A stretch of 64,000 bases of DNA from Clostridiales bacterium (lineage in GTDB: Bacteria; Bacillota_A; Clostridia; Oscillospirales; Oscillospiraceae), in NCBI GenBank assembly GCA_004553625.1, contig SFKX01000011.1, positions 14,963 through 78,962 of the forward strand, written 5' to 3'. Below the pieces are notes generated by a model, which had not been told where the DNA came from, searched no databases, and saw only the letters and a list, made by a program, of their open reading frames with translations. Shown here piece after piece: positions 1 through 7,323 of the stretch; positions within the stretch are counted from its first letter, which is position 1; every line of letters begins with the position of its first letter. The position numbers were made by a program, and so were the translations under genes.

Positions 1-1155
1 CGCAGCCTCTTCATAACGCCGCACCCGGAGCAGAACTCTGTCGAGCTCTTCGTGGACGGCGAGGGTCCATGCCGCGCGCTGATAGGCGACCTGGCCTATG
101 ACTTCTACGCCGGCGCACCAGCCCTTTTGAAGCTCGGCGAGCAGGCGCGGCTCTGGTCTCCGGAGGACCCATATCTCTATGAGCTGTCCCTGGCGCTGGG
201 CGAGGACAGGGTGGAGAGCTATTTTGCCATGCGCAGCTTCTCCGTCGGGGAGGACGCTGCCGGCGTGAAGCGACTTTTCCTAAACGGCAAGCCCTATTTC
301 CACAACGGCCTGCTGGACCAGGGCTGGTGGCCTGACGGACTGTATACCGCGCCGAGCGATGAGGCCCTCCGCTTCGACATAGAGACGGCGAAGGCCATGG
401 GCTTCAACATGCTCAGGAAGCACGTGAAGGTCGAGCCCCTGCGCTGGTACTACCACTGCGACAAACTGGGCATGCTGGTCTGGCAGGACATGCCGAATGG
501 CGGCGGGAGCTATAATGCGGCAGTAATCTCGGCCCCGCTGCTGACGGGCTGGCACATGAAGGACAACAAATACGGCGCCTTCGGCCGGAGGGACGAGCGC
601 GGGCGCGCGGAGTTCACGCAGGAGCTGCGCGAGATGGTCACGCAGCTGTATAACTGCCCATGTATAGCCATGTGGGTCCCCTTCAACGAAGGCTGGGGCC
701 AGTTCGACGCTGAGAAGAACGTCGCGGCCATTCTGGAGATAGACGCGACGCGGACCATAGACCACGCCAGCGGCTGGCACGACCAGGGCATAGGTGAGAT
801 AAAGAGCAGGCACGTGTATTTTGACGACTACCGCTATGAACCGGACAAAAAAGGCCGCTGCGTCGTCCTCTCGGAATTCGGCGGATATGCCTATGCGGTG
901 GAGGGGCATACCTCTGGGGACAAGCCATTCGGGTATAAAAAATACAAGTCCGCGGACGAGCTGCGCCGCGGCATCACGCTGCTGTATGACGGGCAGATCC
1001 GCCCCGCCGCGAGGAAGGGTCTTTCCGCCGCGGTCTATACGCAGCTGACAGACGTGGAGGGCGAGCTCAACGGCCTTGTGACCTATGACAGGCGCGAGCT
1101 CAAAATCCCTGCAGACGCCGTCTCCCGCATGGTCCGCATCCCCGCGCTGAAATGA
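1..1155 (+). CDS. Glycoside hydrolase family 2 protein, C-terminal part (5' truncated by window)
   Basis: The reading frame is open from base 1, so the gene starts upstream; 384 residues are visible. The visible part holds the TIM-barrel catalytic region of GH2 enzymes (beta-galactosidase, beta-glucuronidase, beta-mannosidase group). It includes the segment FNMLRKH with the later LVWQDMPNGG, the acid/base region WVPFNEGWGQFD (NEGW at bases 685-696) and a likely nucleophile in VLSEFGG near base 875. The Y-x-Q-L-T-D-V-E-x-E-x-N-G-L segment close to the end is also typical. It would act on a plant- or host-derived glycan, but the sugar specificity cannot be read. A bidirectional terminator follows at 1182-1216. 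Confidence 0.9.
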   Translation, partial: RSLFITPHPEQNSVELFVDGEGPCRALIGDLAYDFYAGAPALLKLGEQARLWSPEDPYLYELSLALGEDRVESYFAMRSFSVGEDAAGVKRLFLNGKPYFHNGLLDQGWWPDGLYTAPSDEALRFDIETAKAMGFNMLRKHVKVEPLRWYYHCDKLGMLVWQDMPNGGGSYNAAVISAPLLTGWHMKDNKYGAFGRRDERGRAEFTQELREMVTQLYNCPCIAMWVPFNEGWGQFDAEKNVAAILEIDATRTIDHASGWHDQGIGEIKSRHVYFDDYRYEPDKKGRCVVLSEFGGYAYAVEGHTSGDKPFGYKKYKSADELRRGITLLYDGQIRPAARKGLSAAVYTQLTDVEGELNGLVTYDRRELKIPADAVSRMVRIPALK

Positions 1156-1181
1156 ACCCCGCACCGCAGGCAGGAACGCAA

Positions 1182-1216
1182 AAACGACAGACGCCTTTTT
1201 GGCGCCTGTCGTTTTT
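1182..1216. terminator. Bidirectional rho-independent terminator
   Basis: A hairpin with arms AAACGACAGACGCC (1182-1195) and GGCGCCTGTCGTTT (1201-1214) and a TTTTT loop is flanked by A residues on the left and T residues on the right. It can end both the GH2 gene on the plus strand and tRNA-Leu on the minus strand. Confidence 0.85.
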
Positions 1217-1301
1217 TGGTGCGGGTAAAGGGGGTCGAACCCTTACGAATCTCTTCACAGGAACCTAAATCCTGCGCGTCTGCCAATTCCGCCATACCCG
1301 C
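1217..1301 (-). tRNA. tRNA-Leu (anticodon UAG)
   Basis: Read on the minus strand, the acceptor arms GCGGGTA and TACCCGC pair over 7 bp, the discriminator is A and CCA is encoded (1217-1219). The anticodon arm is CAGGA-TTTAGGT-TCCTG, giving anticodon UAG. A long variable arm, as expected for a class II leucine tRNA, precedes the T arm with loop TTCGACC. It reads CUN codons, mainly CUA. Confidence 0.97.
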
Positions 1302-1311
1302 GTACCGTGTT

Positions 1312-1341
1312 ATATTACTACGAGCCGGGCCTGCCTGTCAA
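1312..1341 (-). promoter_or_regulatory. Probable sigma-A promoter for tRNA-Leu
   Basis: On the minus strand TTGACA (1336-1341) is followed by 18 bases and TAATAT (1312-1317), about 11 bases before the tRNA 5' end. It lies back to back with the promoter of the following plus-strand gene. Confidence 0.6.
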
Positions 1342-1350
1342 CTTGGGCTA

Positions 1351-1379
1351 TTGACATATTTCGCGCGGAATTGTATCAT
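1351..1379 (+). promoter_or_regulatory. Sigma-A promoter for the DUF554 gene
   Basis: TTGACA (1351-1356), a 17-base spacer and TATCAT (1374-1379) put the predicted transcript start about 25 bases before the ATG at 1413. Confidence 0.7.
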
Positions 1380-1412
1380 TTCCATGCGATTTTGAAGTGT
1401 GGGGGCTTTCTT

Positions 1413-2114
1413 ATGCTCGGTGTGCTTGCCAATTCCGGGGCAGTACTGGTCGGCGGGGTCGTTGGCCTGCTTTTTCGCGGAAAGATCAATGAAAAATATA
1501 CCTCTGCGCTCATGGCCGCGCTCGCGCTTGTGAGCCTCGGGCTCGGTATCATCTGCGTCGTCGGCACGGCGGACACGCTCTGCCTCATTCTCTGCACCGC
1601 CGTCGGTACGCTCATCGGAGAGCTCATCCGTATAGACGACAGGGTCGAAGCCCTGGGCGCGCTGGCAGAAAAGAAGCTCTCAAAGTCGGAAGGCGGCTTT
1701 GCCCAGGCCTTCGTGTCCTGCTCAATACTCTTCTGCGTCGGCAGCATGGCGGTTATGGGCAGCATCGAGGCCGGCATCAACGGCGACAACTCCATTCTCT
1801 ATGCCAAGGCCGTTCTCGACCTAGTGGCCTCTCTCGCCTTCGGCGCGGGATTGGGCGCCGGGGTAGTGGCCTCTGGCGTCTGCGTCTTTGTTTGCGAGGG
1901 CGCGCTCACCCTGCTCGCCTCCGCCCTATCGCCTTACCTCACCCAGGCCGTTGTGTCTGAAATGTCCGCCGTGGGCGGAGTACTCCTGCTCGGCCTGGCC
2001 ATAAACCTCCTCGGGCTCCGGCAGGAGCGCCTGCGCGTAGCCAACATGCTGCCGGGCGTCTTTCTCCCCATAGCCTATATACCCCTCTACCAACTTATAA
2101 GCGGGCTGATGTGA
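1413..2114 (+). CDS. DUF554 family integral membrane protein
   Basis: This 233-residue protein is made almost entirely of hydrophobic, glycine- and alanine-rich segments (about six or seven helices) and opens with MLGVLANSGAVLVGG. It matches the DUF554 (YdfK/YqgA-like) layout, with the loop GELIRIDDRVE near residue 75 and SMAVMGSIEAGINGD near residue 112. The function of the family is not established; transport is likely. The ATG at 1413 is chosen because GGGGG lies 8 bases upstream and the promoter is just before it. An in-frame ATG at 1371 falls inside the promoter. The stop overlaps the next start (TGATG), so the two membrane proteins are co-translated. Confidence 0.85.
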   Translation: MLGVLANSGAVLVGGVVGLLFRGKINEKYTSALMAALALVSLGLGIICVVGTADTLCLILCTAVGTLIGELIRIDDRVEALGALAEKKLSKSEGGFAQAFVSCSILFCVGSMAVMGSIEAGINGDNSILYAKAVLDLVASLAFGAGLGAGVVASGVCVFVCEGALTLLASALSPYLTQAVVSEMSAVGGVLLLGLAINLLGLRQERLRVANMLPGVFLPIAYIPLYQLISGLM

Positions 2115-3007
2115 TGAAAAGTAAGAATATACATACCGTCTCCATACTCGCCGCTGGCTGTCTCTGGGGTTTCATGGGCCTCTTCCGCCGCTACATGGGC
2201 GAGGCCGGTTTCAGCTCCTCCGGCGTCATAGTCCTGCGCTGCGGCGTGGCGGCGCTCTGCTTTGCCCTCACCCTGCTGTTCACAGGTCCGGCCCAGTTCC
2301 GAGTGAAGCTCAGGGACGCATGGTGCTTCCTGGGCAGCGGCGTCGTGAGCTTGCTGTTTTTCACCTTCTGCTACTTCCAGGCAATGAACTACATGAGCCT
2401 TTCCGCCGCGGCCATCCTGCTATACACTGCCCCCGCCATAGTGACGCTCTTTTCGGCGCTGCTCTTCAAAGAACGGCTGACGGGCATGAAGATCACAGCC
2501 GTGGTCCTCGCCTTCGCGGGCTGCGCTCTGGTGTCCGGGCTCGGCTCAGGGAGCATGACGCTCTCGGCCGCCGGCATACTCTACGGCCTGGGAGCGGGCT
2601 TCGGCTATGCTATGTACAGCATCTTTGCCCGCTTTGCGCTTGAGCGCGGGTACTCCAGCAACACGATAAATTTCTATTCCTGCCTGCTGGCCTCTGTGGG
2701 CGCAGCGCTCATCTGGGGCGTTGACGGCGTGTTTGAAACAACCGCAGCCTCCGCCGGCAATCTTAGTCTTGCCGTCGCCACAGGCGTCCTCACCTGCTTT
2801 CTGCCCTATCTGCTCTACACCTACGGCCTCACCGGCATGGAGACGGGCCGCGCCTCCATAATGGCCTCGGTGGAACCCGTCGTGGCGACGATCATCGGCG
2901 CCGTCGTGTTCCGCGAGAGCATGAGCGGTCTGGCCTACCTGGGCGTCGTCCTGGTGCTCTCCGCCGTGGTGCTGCTGAACCTCAAAGCTAAAAAGAACTT
3001 GGCCTAG
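2114..3007 (+). CDS. EamA/DMT superfamily transporter (RhaT/YdcZ-like permease)
   Basis: A 297-residue membrane protein with about ten predicted helices in two homologous EamA halves. The first half has GCLWGFMGLFRRYM and later SLSAAAILLYTAPAIVTLFSALLFKERLT; the second half has GLGAGFGYAMYSIFARFAL and a matching SVEPVVATIIGAVVFRE. The P-x-x-V near the end of each half and the E-R/E-S after it are characteristic of drug/metabolite exporters. The substrate is unknown. The start overlaps the stop of the DUF554 gene by one base; a GTG at 2111 is an alternative start. No terminator is obvious before the next gene, which has its own promoter. Confidence 0.88.
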   Translation: MKSKNIHTVSILAAGCLWGFMGLFRRYMGEAGFSSSGVIVLRCGVAALCFALTLLFTGPAQFRVKLRDAWCFLGSGVVSLLFFTFCYFQAMNYMSLSAAAILLYTAPAIVTLFSALLFKERLTGMKITAVVLAFAGCALVSGLGSGSMTLSAAGILYGLGAGFGYAMYSIFARFALERGYSSNTINFYSCLLASVGAALIWGVDGVFETTAASAGNLSLAVATGVLTCFLPYLLYTYGLTGMETGRASIMASVEPVVATIIGAVVFRESMSGLAYLGVVLVLSAVVLLNLKAKKNLA

Positions 3008-3046
3008 TGATGCCGCTGCGCCGGAGCTGCTGGAATATACATGCCG

Positions 3047-3075
3047 TTGAAATGTTCACAAATCTGTGGTATCAT
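3047..3075 (+). promoter_or_regulatory. Sigma-A promoter for the GH25 lipoprotein
   Basis: TTGAAA (3047-3052), a 17-base spacer and TATCAT (3070-3075) lie 35 bases before the ATG at 3111. Confidence 0.65.
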
Positions 3076-3110
3076 GTGTCGAATTCTGGCGGATGCGAAA
3101 GGAATTTGAC

Positions 3111-4043
3111 ATGAAAAGATTTACCGCTATATTGCTGCTGGCGGCCGTCATGCTCTCCCTCGCGGCCTGCGGGTCCTCCGAACCGGAGCCTACGCCTGAC
3201 CCGCACGAGGGCATGATCTATGTGAACACCGGCGCAAATTATGAGTGGGTAGACCTGGCCGAGGGTGTGCCCGTCTCTGCGCTCACCGAGAACGACTTTG
3301 AGACAGGCGAGGACGGCATCCCCGTCTACACCGGCGAGGCGTACGAGACCAGGCTCGGCATAGACGTCTCCTTCTACCAGGGCGATATAGACTGGCAGAA
3401 GGTCGCGGAGCAGGGCGTCGAGTTTGCCATGATACGCTGCGGTTACCGCGGCTCCTCCGAGGGCGAGCTCTTCGTGGACGAGAAGTTCGAGCAGAACATG
3501 CAGGGCGCCATAGACGCCGGTCTTGACGTCGGAGTCTACTTCTTCTCCCAGTCCATGGGCGCCATCGAGGCCGCGGAGGAGGCGCTCTTCGTCCTCGACC
3601 TCATAAAGGACTACAAGATCACAATGCCCGTCGCCTTTGACTGGGAGCCGCTCGAGGACTCCCGTGCAGAGGACATAGACCGCGACGAGCTCACCGCCTC
3701 CGCCCTCGTCTTTTGCGAGATGGTCAAGGACGCAGGCTACACGCCCTGCGTCTACCTCTACCGCTACATAGCTTACTACGACTACGACCTCTCACGCCTG
3801 GCGGACTTCCCGCTCTGGATAGGCGCCCCAGGCGAAAAGCTGGACTTCTACTACGATGCTGCCATCTGGCAGTTCTCCTTCACCAGCCGCATAGACGGAA
3901 TCGACGCCGACGTGGATATGAACCTCCAGTTCTACGCCCCGGGCTCTGACCCGGCCTGCCCCACGCCCGAGCCCTCGCAGACCCCTGAACCCTCCCAGAC
4001 GCCTGAACCCACCGTGTCACCGGAGCCAAGCGAGGCACAGTAA
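3111..4043 (+). CDS. GH25 (Chalaropsis/Cpl-1-type) lysozyme-like lipoprotein
   Basis: The 310-residue protein begins with a lipoprotein signal (MKRFTAILLL, lipobox LAAC at residues 17-20), so it should be anchored outside the membrane. The GH25 muramidase fold starts near residue 83 with GIDVSFYQGDIDW, in which the Asp is the first catalytic carboxylate. It continues with FAMIRCGYRG and has AFDWEP near residue 178, matching the second acidic cluster. The end of the domain (AAIWQFS, then D-V-D-M-N) is also typical. A tail of Pro-Glu/Thr-Pro repeats (PEPSQTPEPSQTPEP) probably spans the wall. It is expected to cut peptidoglycan N-acetylmuramyl linkages. An AAAGGA ribosome site supports the start at 3111 rather than 3066. 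Confidence 0.9.
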   Translation: MKRFTAILLLAAVMLSLAACGSSEPEPTPDPHEGMIYVNTGANYEWVDLAEGVPVSALTENDFETGEDGIPVYTGEAYETRLGIDVSFYQGDIDWQKVAEQGVEFAMIRCGYRGSSEGELFVDEKFEQNMQGAIDAGLDVGVYFFSQSMGAIEAAEEALFVLDLIKDYKITMPVAFDWEPLEDSRAEDIDRDELTASALVFCEMVKDAGYTPCVYLYRYIAYYDYDLSRLADFPLWIGAPGEKLDFYYDAAIWQFSFTSRIDGIDADVDMNLQFYAPGSDPACPTPEPSQTPEPSQTPEPTVSPEPSEAQ

Positions 4044-4044
4044 A

Positions 4045-4092
4045 AAAATTATAGGGCGGCCGCCTTTTTTGTTGACAAGGCGGCCGCCCTAC
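4045..4092 (+). terminator. Terminator-like perfect inverted repeat after the GH25 gene
   Basis: TAGGGCGGCCGCC (4053-4065) is followed by a T run and then GGCGGCCGCCCTA (4079-4091), a perfect 13-bp dyad. The right arm lies inside the spacer of the promoter at 4072-4100, so terminator and next promoter are physically interlocked. Confidence 0.6.
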
Positions 4093-4100
4093 TGTATAAT
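4072..4100 (+). promoter_or_regulatory. Fully consensus sigma-A promoter driving the SAM riboswitch transcript
   Basis: TTGACA (4072-4077), exactly 17 bases, then TATAAT (4095-4100). The predicted start near 4107 is about 15 bases before the riboswitch P1 helix. Confidence 0.9.
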
Positions 4101-4121
4101 GATTTGCCGACAACTTAAAAG

Positions 4122-4214
4122 CCTTATCAAGAGTGGCGGAGGGACCGGCCCTGTGAAGCCCGGCAACCTGCATCAGCAAGGTGCCAAATCCGGCGGTGTA
4201 AATCGGAAGATGAG
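4122..4214 (+). ncRNA. SAM-I (S-box) riboswitch aptamer
   Basis: The sequence has the conserved S-box elements in order: CTTATCAAGAG (P1/P2), the GGAGGGACCGGCCC and GAAGCCCGGCAACC core, GGTGCCAAATCC, and the closing GATGAGG that pairs with CCTTATC to form P1. An intrinsic terminator follows at 4234-4264. The arrangement is that of a SAM-sensing transcriptional off-switch. It leads into a nucleotidyltransferase gene and metK, consistent with feedback of SAM on SAM synthetase. Confidence 0.95.
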
Positions 4215-4233
4215 GACATACGCTCAGAATCAC

Positions 4234-4264
4234 AGCCCGCCGGGACCGCCCGGCGGGCTTTTTT
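4234..4264 (+). terminator. Riboswitch-controlled intrinsic terminator
   Basis: Arms AGCCCGCCGGG (4234-4244) and CCCGGCGGGCT (4249-4259), loop ACCG, followed by a T run to 4264. It lies between the SAM aptamer and the first gene of the operon and should form when SAM is bound. Confidence 0.9.
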
Positions 4265-4281
4265 GAACGGGAGGGCTGAAC

Positions 4282-4887
4282 TTGCTTGATATCGAAGCCT
4301 GGCTCGAAAAGTGGAGTCGGGCCGTGCGGGACTCGTTTGGAAGCCGAGTATGCTTCATGGGCCTTCAGGGCAGCCGCGCCAGAGGCGAGGCCGGGGCCGA
4401 GAGCGACATAGACACCGTGCTCATCCTCGACGAGCTCAGCGCATCGGACCTTGCGCGGCTCCGGCAGGCCGTTGCCGCGCTGCCTGAGCGCGACAAACTC
4501 TGCGGCTTTGTCTCCGGCAAGGAGGAGCTGCGCTCCTGGGAGCGCTCTGAGCTCTTTCAGTTCTACAACGACACCAGGCCGATCTTCGGCAGTCTGGACT
4601 TTCTGCTGCCGCTGCTGGACCGCGAGGCCGCGCTGCGGAGCGCGCGCACCGGGGCCTGCGCCGTGTACCACGGCTGCGCCCACCTGCTGCTGCACGGCGG
4701 CGGGCAGGCGGAGCTTAGAGAATTGAGGAAGGCCGCATTCTTCGCCCTGCGGGCGCTGGCCTGGCTCGAGACGGGCAGCTTCCCCGGCTCCCGCGCCGAG
4801 CTGGATGAGAGTTCCCGCGCCCTGCTCGAGTCCGGGCCGGAGGATCTCCTCGCCTGGGCATCCGGCGTCATAAAAAACGTATTCTAA
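4282..4887 (+). CDS. Nucleotidyltransferase-domain protein under SAM riboswitch control
   Basis: A 201-residue protein with the minimal nucleotidyltransferase signature near residues 29-50: a G-S-R-A-R-G motif, then S-D-I-D-T-V-L, giving the paired metal-binding aspartates of the polymerase-beta fold. The C-terminal half is alpha-helical and Leu/Arg-rich and resembles the HEPN-like helper domain often joined to such enzymes. The likely chemistry is transfer of a nucleotide to a small molecule, protein or RNA; the substrate is unknown. The TTG start follows GGGAGGG at a good distance and lies just past the riboswitch terminator. metK follows 20 bases later with no promoter seen, so both genes share SAM control. 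Confidence 0.7.
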   Translation: MLDIEAWLEKWSRAVRDSFGSRVCFMGLQGSRARGEAGAESDIDTVLILDELSASDLARLRQAVAALPERDKLCGFVSGKEELRSWERSELFQFYNDTRPIFGSLDFLLPLLDREAALRSARTGACAVYHGCAHLLLHGGGQAELRELRKAAFFALRALAWLETGSFPGSRAELDESSRALLESGPEDLLAWASGVIKNVF

Positions 4888-4907
4888 ATCAAAAAGGAGA
4901 TATTCAA

Positions 4908-6098
4908 ATGGCAAACTACCTCTTCACGTCCGAATCCGTCACCGAGGGCCATCCCGACAAGGTCTGCGACCAGATCTCCGACGCGGTGCTGGACGCGATA
5001 CTCGAGCAGGACCCGCAGGGCCACGTCGCCTGTGAGTGCACCGCCACCACGGGCATGGTCTACATCATGGGCGAGATCTCCACCAGCTGCTATGTGGACA
5101 TCCCGAAGATCGCGCGCGAGGTCGTGCGCGAGATTGGCTACGACAACGCCGCCTACGGCTTTGACTGCAACACCTGCGCCGTCGTCACCGCCATCGACGA
5201 GCAGTCCGGCGACATCGCCATGGGCGTTGACCAGTCCCTCGAGCTCAAGGAAGGCCAGGAGGGCGACAGCCTCGAAAACGGCGCCGGCGACCAGGGTATG
5301 ATGTTCGGCTACGCCTGCGACGAGACCCCGGAACTCATGCCCCTGCCCATCTCCCTGGCGCAGAAAATGGCCCGCCGCCTCGCCGAGGTGCGCAAGAGCG
5401 GCCTGCTGCCCTACCTCCGTCCCGACGGCAAGACCCAGGTAACCATCGAGTACGACGGCGAAAACAAGCCCGTCCGCGTGGATACCGTCGTCGTCTCCAC
5501 TCAGCACGGCCCGGACGTCTCCCTCGAACAGATCCGCGCCGACATGATCGAGCACGTCATCCTGCCCACCATCCCCGCGGAGCTGAACCGTGGAGATATC
5601 AAGTACTACGTCAACCCGACCGGCCGCTTCGTGAAGGGCGGCCCCGCTGCGGACTCCGGCCTCACGGGCCGCAAGATCATCGTGGACACCTACGGCGGCA
5701 GCGCCCCGCACGGCGGCGGCGCCTTCTCCGGCAAGGACCCGACGAAGGTGGACCGCAGCGCAACCTACGCCGCTCGCTGGGTGGCAAAGAACATCGTGGC
5801 CGCAGGCCTCGCGCACCGCTGCCAAGTGCAGCTGGCCTATGCCATCGGCGTGGCGAACCCCGTGAGCGTGAACGTCACCACCTTCGGCACCGGCGCCGTG
5901 GCCGACCATGTGCTCGCCAAGGCCGTGAACGAAGTCTTTGACCTCAGGCCCTCCGCCATCATCCGAGACCTGGGCCTCAGAAAGCCCATCTACAGGCGGC
6001 TCGCCGCCTACGGCCACATGGGCCGCGAGGACCTGGGCGTCGCCTGGGAGAACACCGGCCGCGCCGCCGCGCTCCGCAGCGCCTGCGGACTCGCTTGA
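4908..6098 (+). CDS. metK: S-adenosylmethionine synthetase
   Basis: MetK makes SAM from methionine and ATP in the cytoplasm. The 396 residues are full length for the family. Diagnostic segments are all present: GHPDKVCDQISDAVLD near residue 14, the hexapeptide region with GDQG(M)MFGYA near residue 119, and GGGAFSGKDPTKVDRSAT near residue 266 with the phosphate-binding loop. The start has an AAGGAG site 11 bases upstream. It is the expected target of the SAM-I riboswitch at 4122, through the nucleotidyltransferase gene in between. A terminator follows at 6116-6155. Confidence 0.98.
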   Translation: MANYLFTSESVTEGHPDKVCDQISDAVLDAILEQDPQGHVACECTATTGMVYIMGEISTSCYVDIPKIAREVVREIGYDNAAYGFDCNTCAVVTAIDEQSGDIAMGVDQSLELKEGQEGDSLENGAGDQGMMFGYACDETPELMPLPISLAQKMARRLAEVRKSGLLPYLRPDGKTQVTIEYDGENKPVRVDTVVVSTQHGPDVSLEQIRADMIEHVILPTIPAELNRGDIKYYVNPTGRFVKGGPAADSGLTGRKIIVDTYGGSAPHGGGAFSGKDPTKVDRSATYAARWVAKNIVAAGLAHRCQVQLAYAIGVANPVSVNVTTFGTGAVADHVLAKAVNEVFDLRPSAIIRDLGLRKPIYRRLAAYGHMGREDLGVAWENTGRAAALRSACGLA

Positions 6099-6115
6099 AC
6101 AGCAATACCCCGGAA

Positions 6116-6155
6116 TAAAAAACGGGAGCGAAGCTGAGCTTCGCTCCCGTTTTTT
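6116..6155. terminator. Bidirectional terminator between metK and the convergent gene
   Basis: Arms ACGGGAGCGAAGC (6122-6134) and GCTTCGCTCCCGT (6138-6150), loop TGA, with an A run before and a T run after. It serves metK and the minus-strand gene ending at 6163. Confidence 0.92.
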
Positions 6156-6162
6156 ATTAATC

Positions 6163-7179
6163 TCATTTGTCCCTGTGCTCCAGCACATAGTCCAGCAGCC
6201 AGCGGTTCTCCGACGGGAGCTGTATATCTGCTGTCTCAAGCTTTCTGCCGCCGAGGTAGGTGAAGATGGCAAACTCCCCATCCAGATTCGCGGGCTTGAA
6301 GCCACTCAGGAAAAAGCCACTGTCCCGGAGCAGCTTCCAGCACTCCTCCGCTCCCTCGCTGCGCATATTGAGGTAGCAGAGGAAGGCGGACTCGGGCTCC
6401 GGACCCAGCTGCTCCAGCTTTGCCGAGAGCTTTTCTGCAAAGTCCAGGCCCACTGTACGGATTATCCACCAGCTGTTCCGGTGCAGGTCGTTCGTCACGA
6501 TGATATAGTCCGTCCAGGCTTGACGCGCGGGCATGCAGCCCCTGGTCGTCAAGAGGCAGCGGGCCTTGGCTGAGTCATATATCCTCATGCCTGCGGGTAT
6601 GTGCTCCTCCGGGCAGTAGAGCGGGCCGAAGTGGGTCTGCTCCTGGAGGCAGAGGCTCATGACGACCTGGCTAAGCCGCTCGCAGCCGGTCCCGGAAGGC
6701 ATCAGTCCGCCGTCATACATCATGAAGCGGAAGCCCGTTGCCGCCAGGCCCAGCCTGGCCAGAGCCTCCTGCCGTTCAGTATCCCAGGCCATCACGTCCG
6801 CGTAGACGGAATAGAGCCCTTTGCGCTGTGTGGCCAAGGTCATGAAGATCTCATCCAGCTCCGCGTGCAGGAACTCATAACCCGGGCGAACCAGATGCAT
6901 ACAGCAGCTGCATGCGCCGCGGATATAGCCCACGTAGCGCACTCCTAGGGCGCAGACCATCTCGCCTCCGGGCTCAAAGCCGCATATCAGCGTCATCTTC
7001 CAGCCGTTTATCATAAAGAGCAGGAATGGGTTTTCAAAGTAGTCCCTATATGGAAAGCTGCCGCAGCAGCTGTCCGCCAGCTCCCGGAGCGCGTCCTCGT
7101 CCTCGCCCAGTCTGATGGGCCTCAGCTCGACCCCGTTCACAACGCGCCGGAACGTCATATCCGAACTGTAAAACAGCAT
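6163..7179 (-). CDS. Uncharacterised protein, possibly a tandem GNAT-like acetyltransferase
   Basis: The 338-residue soluble protein is not confidently recognised. It has the alternating pattern of GNAT folds: ELRPIRLGEDEDALRELADSC near the start, then CALGVRYVGYIRGACSCCMHLVRPGY, where strand 4 and the start of helix 3 would be. Its second half has a similar length and ends with FAIFTYLGG. It is Cys-rich (CSCC, CC), which may be chance or metal related. No catalytic residue can be pointed to. The ATG at 7179 is preferred because GGGAGG lies 6 bases upstream; an ATG at 7209 is possible. It is a single gene with terminators on both sides. Confidence 0.45.
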   Translation of the reverse strand: MLFYSSDMTFRRVVNGVELRPIRLGEDEDALRELADSCCGSFPYRDYFENPFLLFMINGWKMTLICGFEPGGEMVCALGVRYVGYIRGACSCCMHLVRPGYEFLHAELDEIFMTLATQRKGLYSVYADVMAWDTERQEALARLGLAATGFRFMMYDGGLMPSGTGCERLSQVVMSLCLQEQTHFGPLYCPEEHIPAGMRIYDSAKARCLLTTRGCMPARQAWTDYIIVTNDLHRNSWWIIRTVGLDFAEKLSAKLEQLGPEPESAFLCYLNMRSEGAEECWKLLRDSGFFLSGFKPANLDGEFAIFTYLGGRKLETADIQLPSENRWLLDYVLEHRDK

Positions 7180-7287
7180 GCCGCACCCTCCCAAACAAAG
7201 CTCGCGCATTTCGGGGCGTTTCCACCCCTTTCAACAATATGCGCAATAAAATGATAACACACGCACCGCCGCCGTGCAATCCCCGCC

Positions 7288-7319
7288 GAAAAAAAGCGGG
7301 CGCCGGACGGCGCCCGCTC
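7288..7319 (-). terminator. Terminator of rny
   Basis: On the minus strand AGCGGGCGCC and GGCGCCCGCT pair around a 4-base loop (7295-7318) and are followed by a run of T (7288-7294). It lies immediately after the rny stop codon. Confidence 0.9.
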
Positions 7320-7323
7320 AGGT

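Noticed and set aside
4069..4266. 65-codon open frame over the SAM riboswitch
   Set aside because: It covers the aptamer and terminator, whose conserved bases explain the sequence; no ribosome site.
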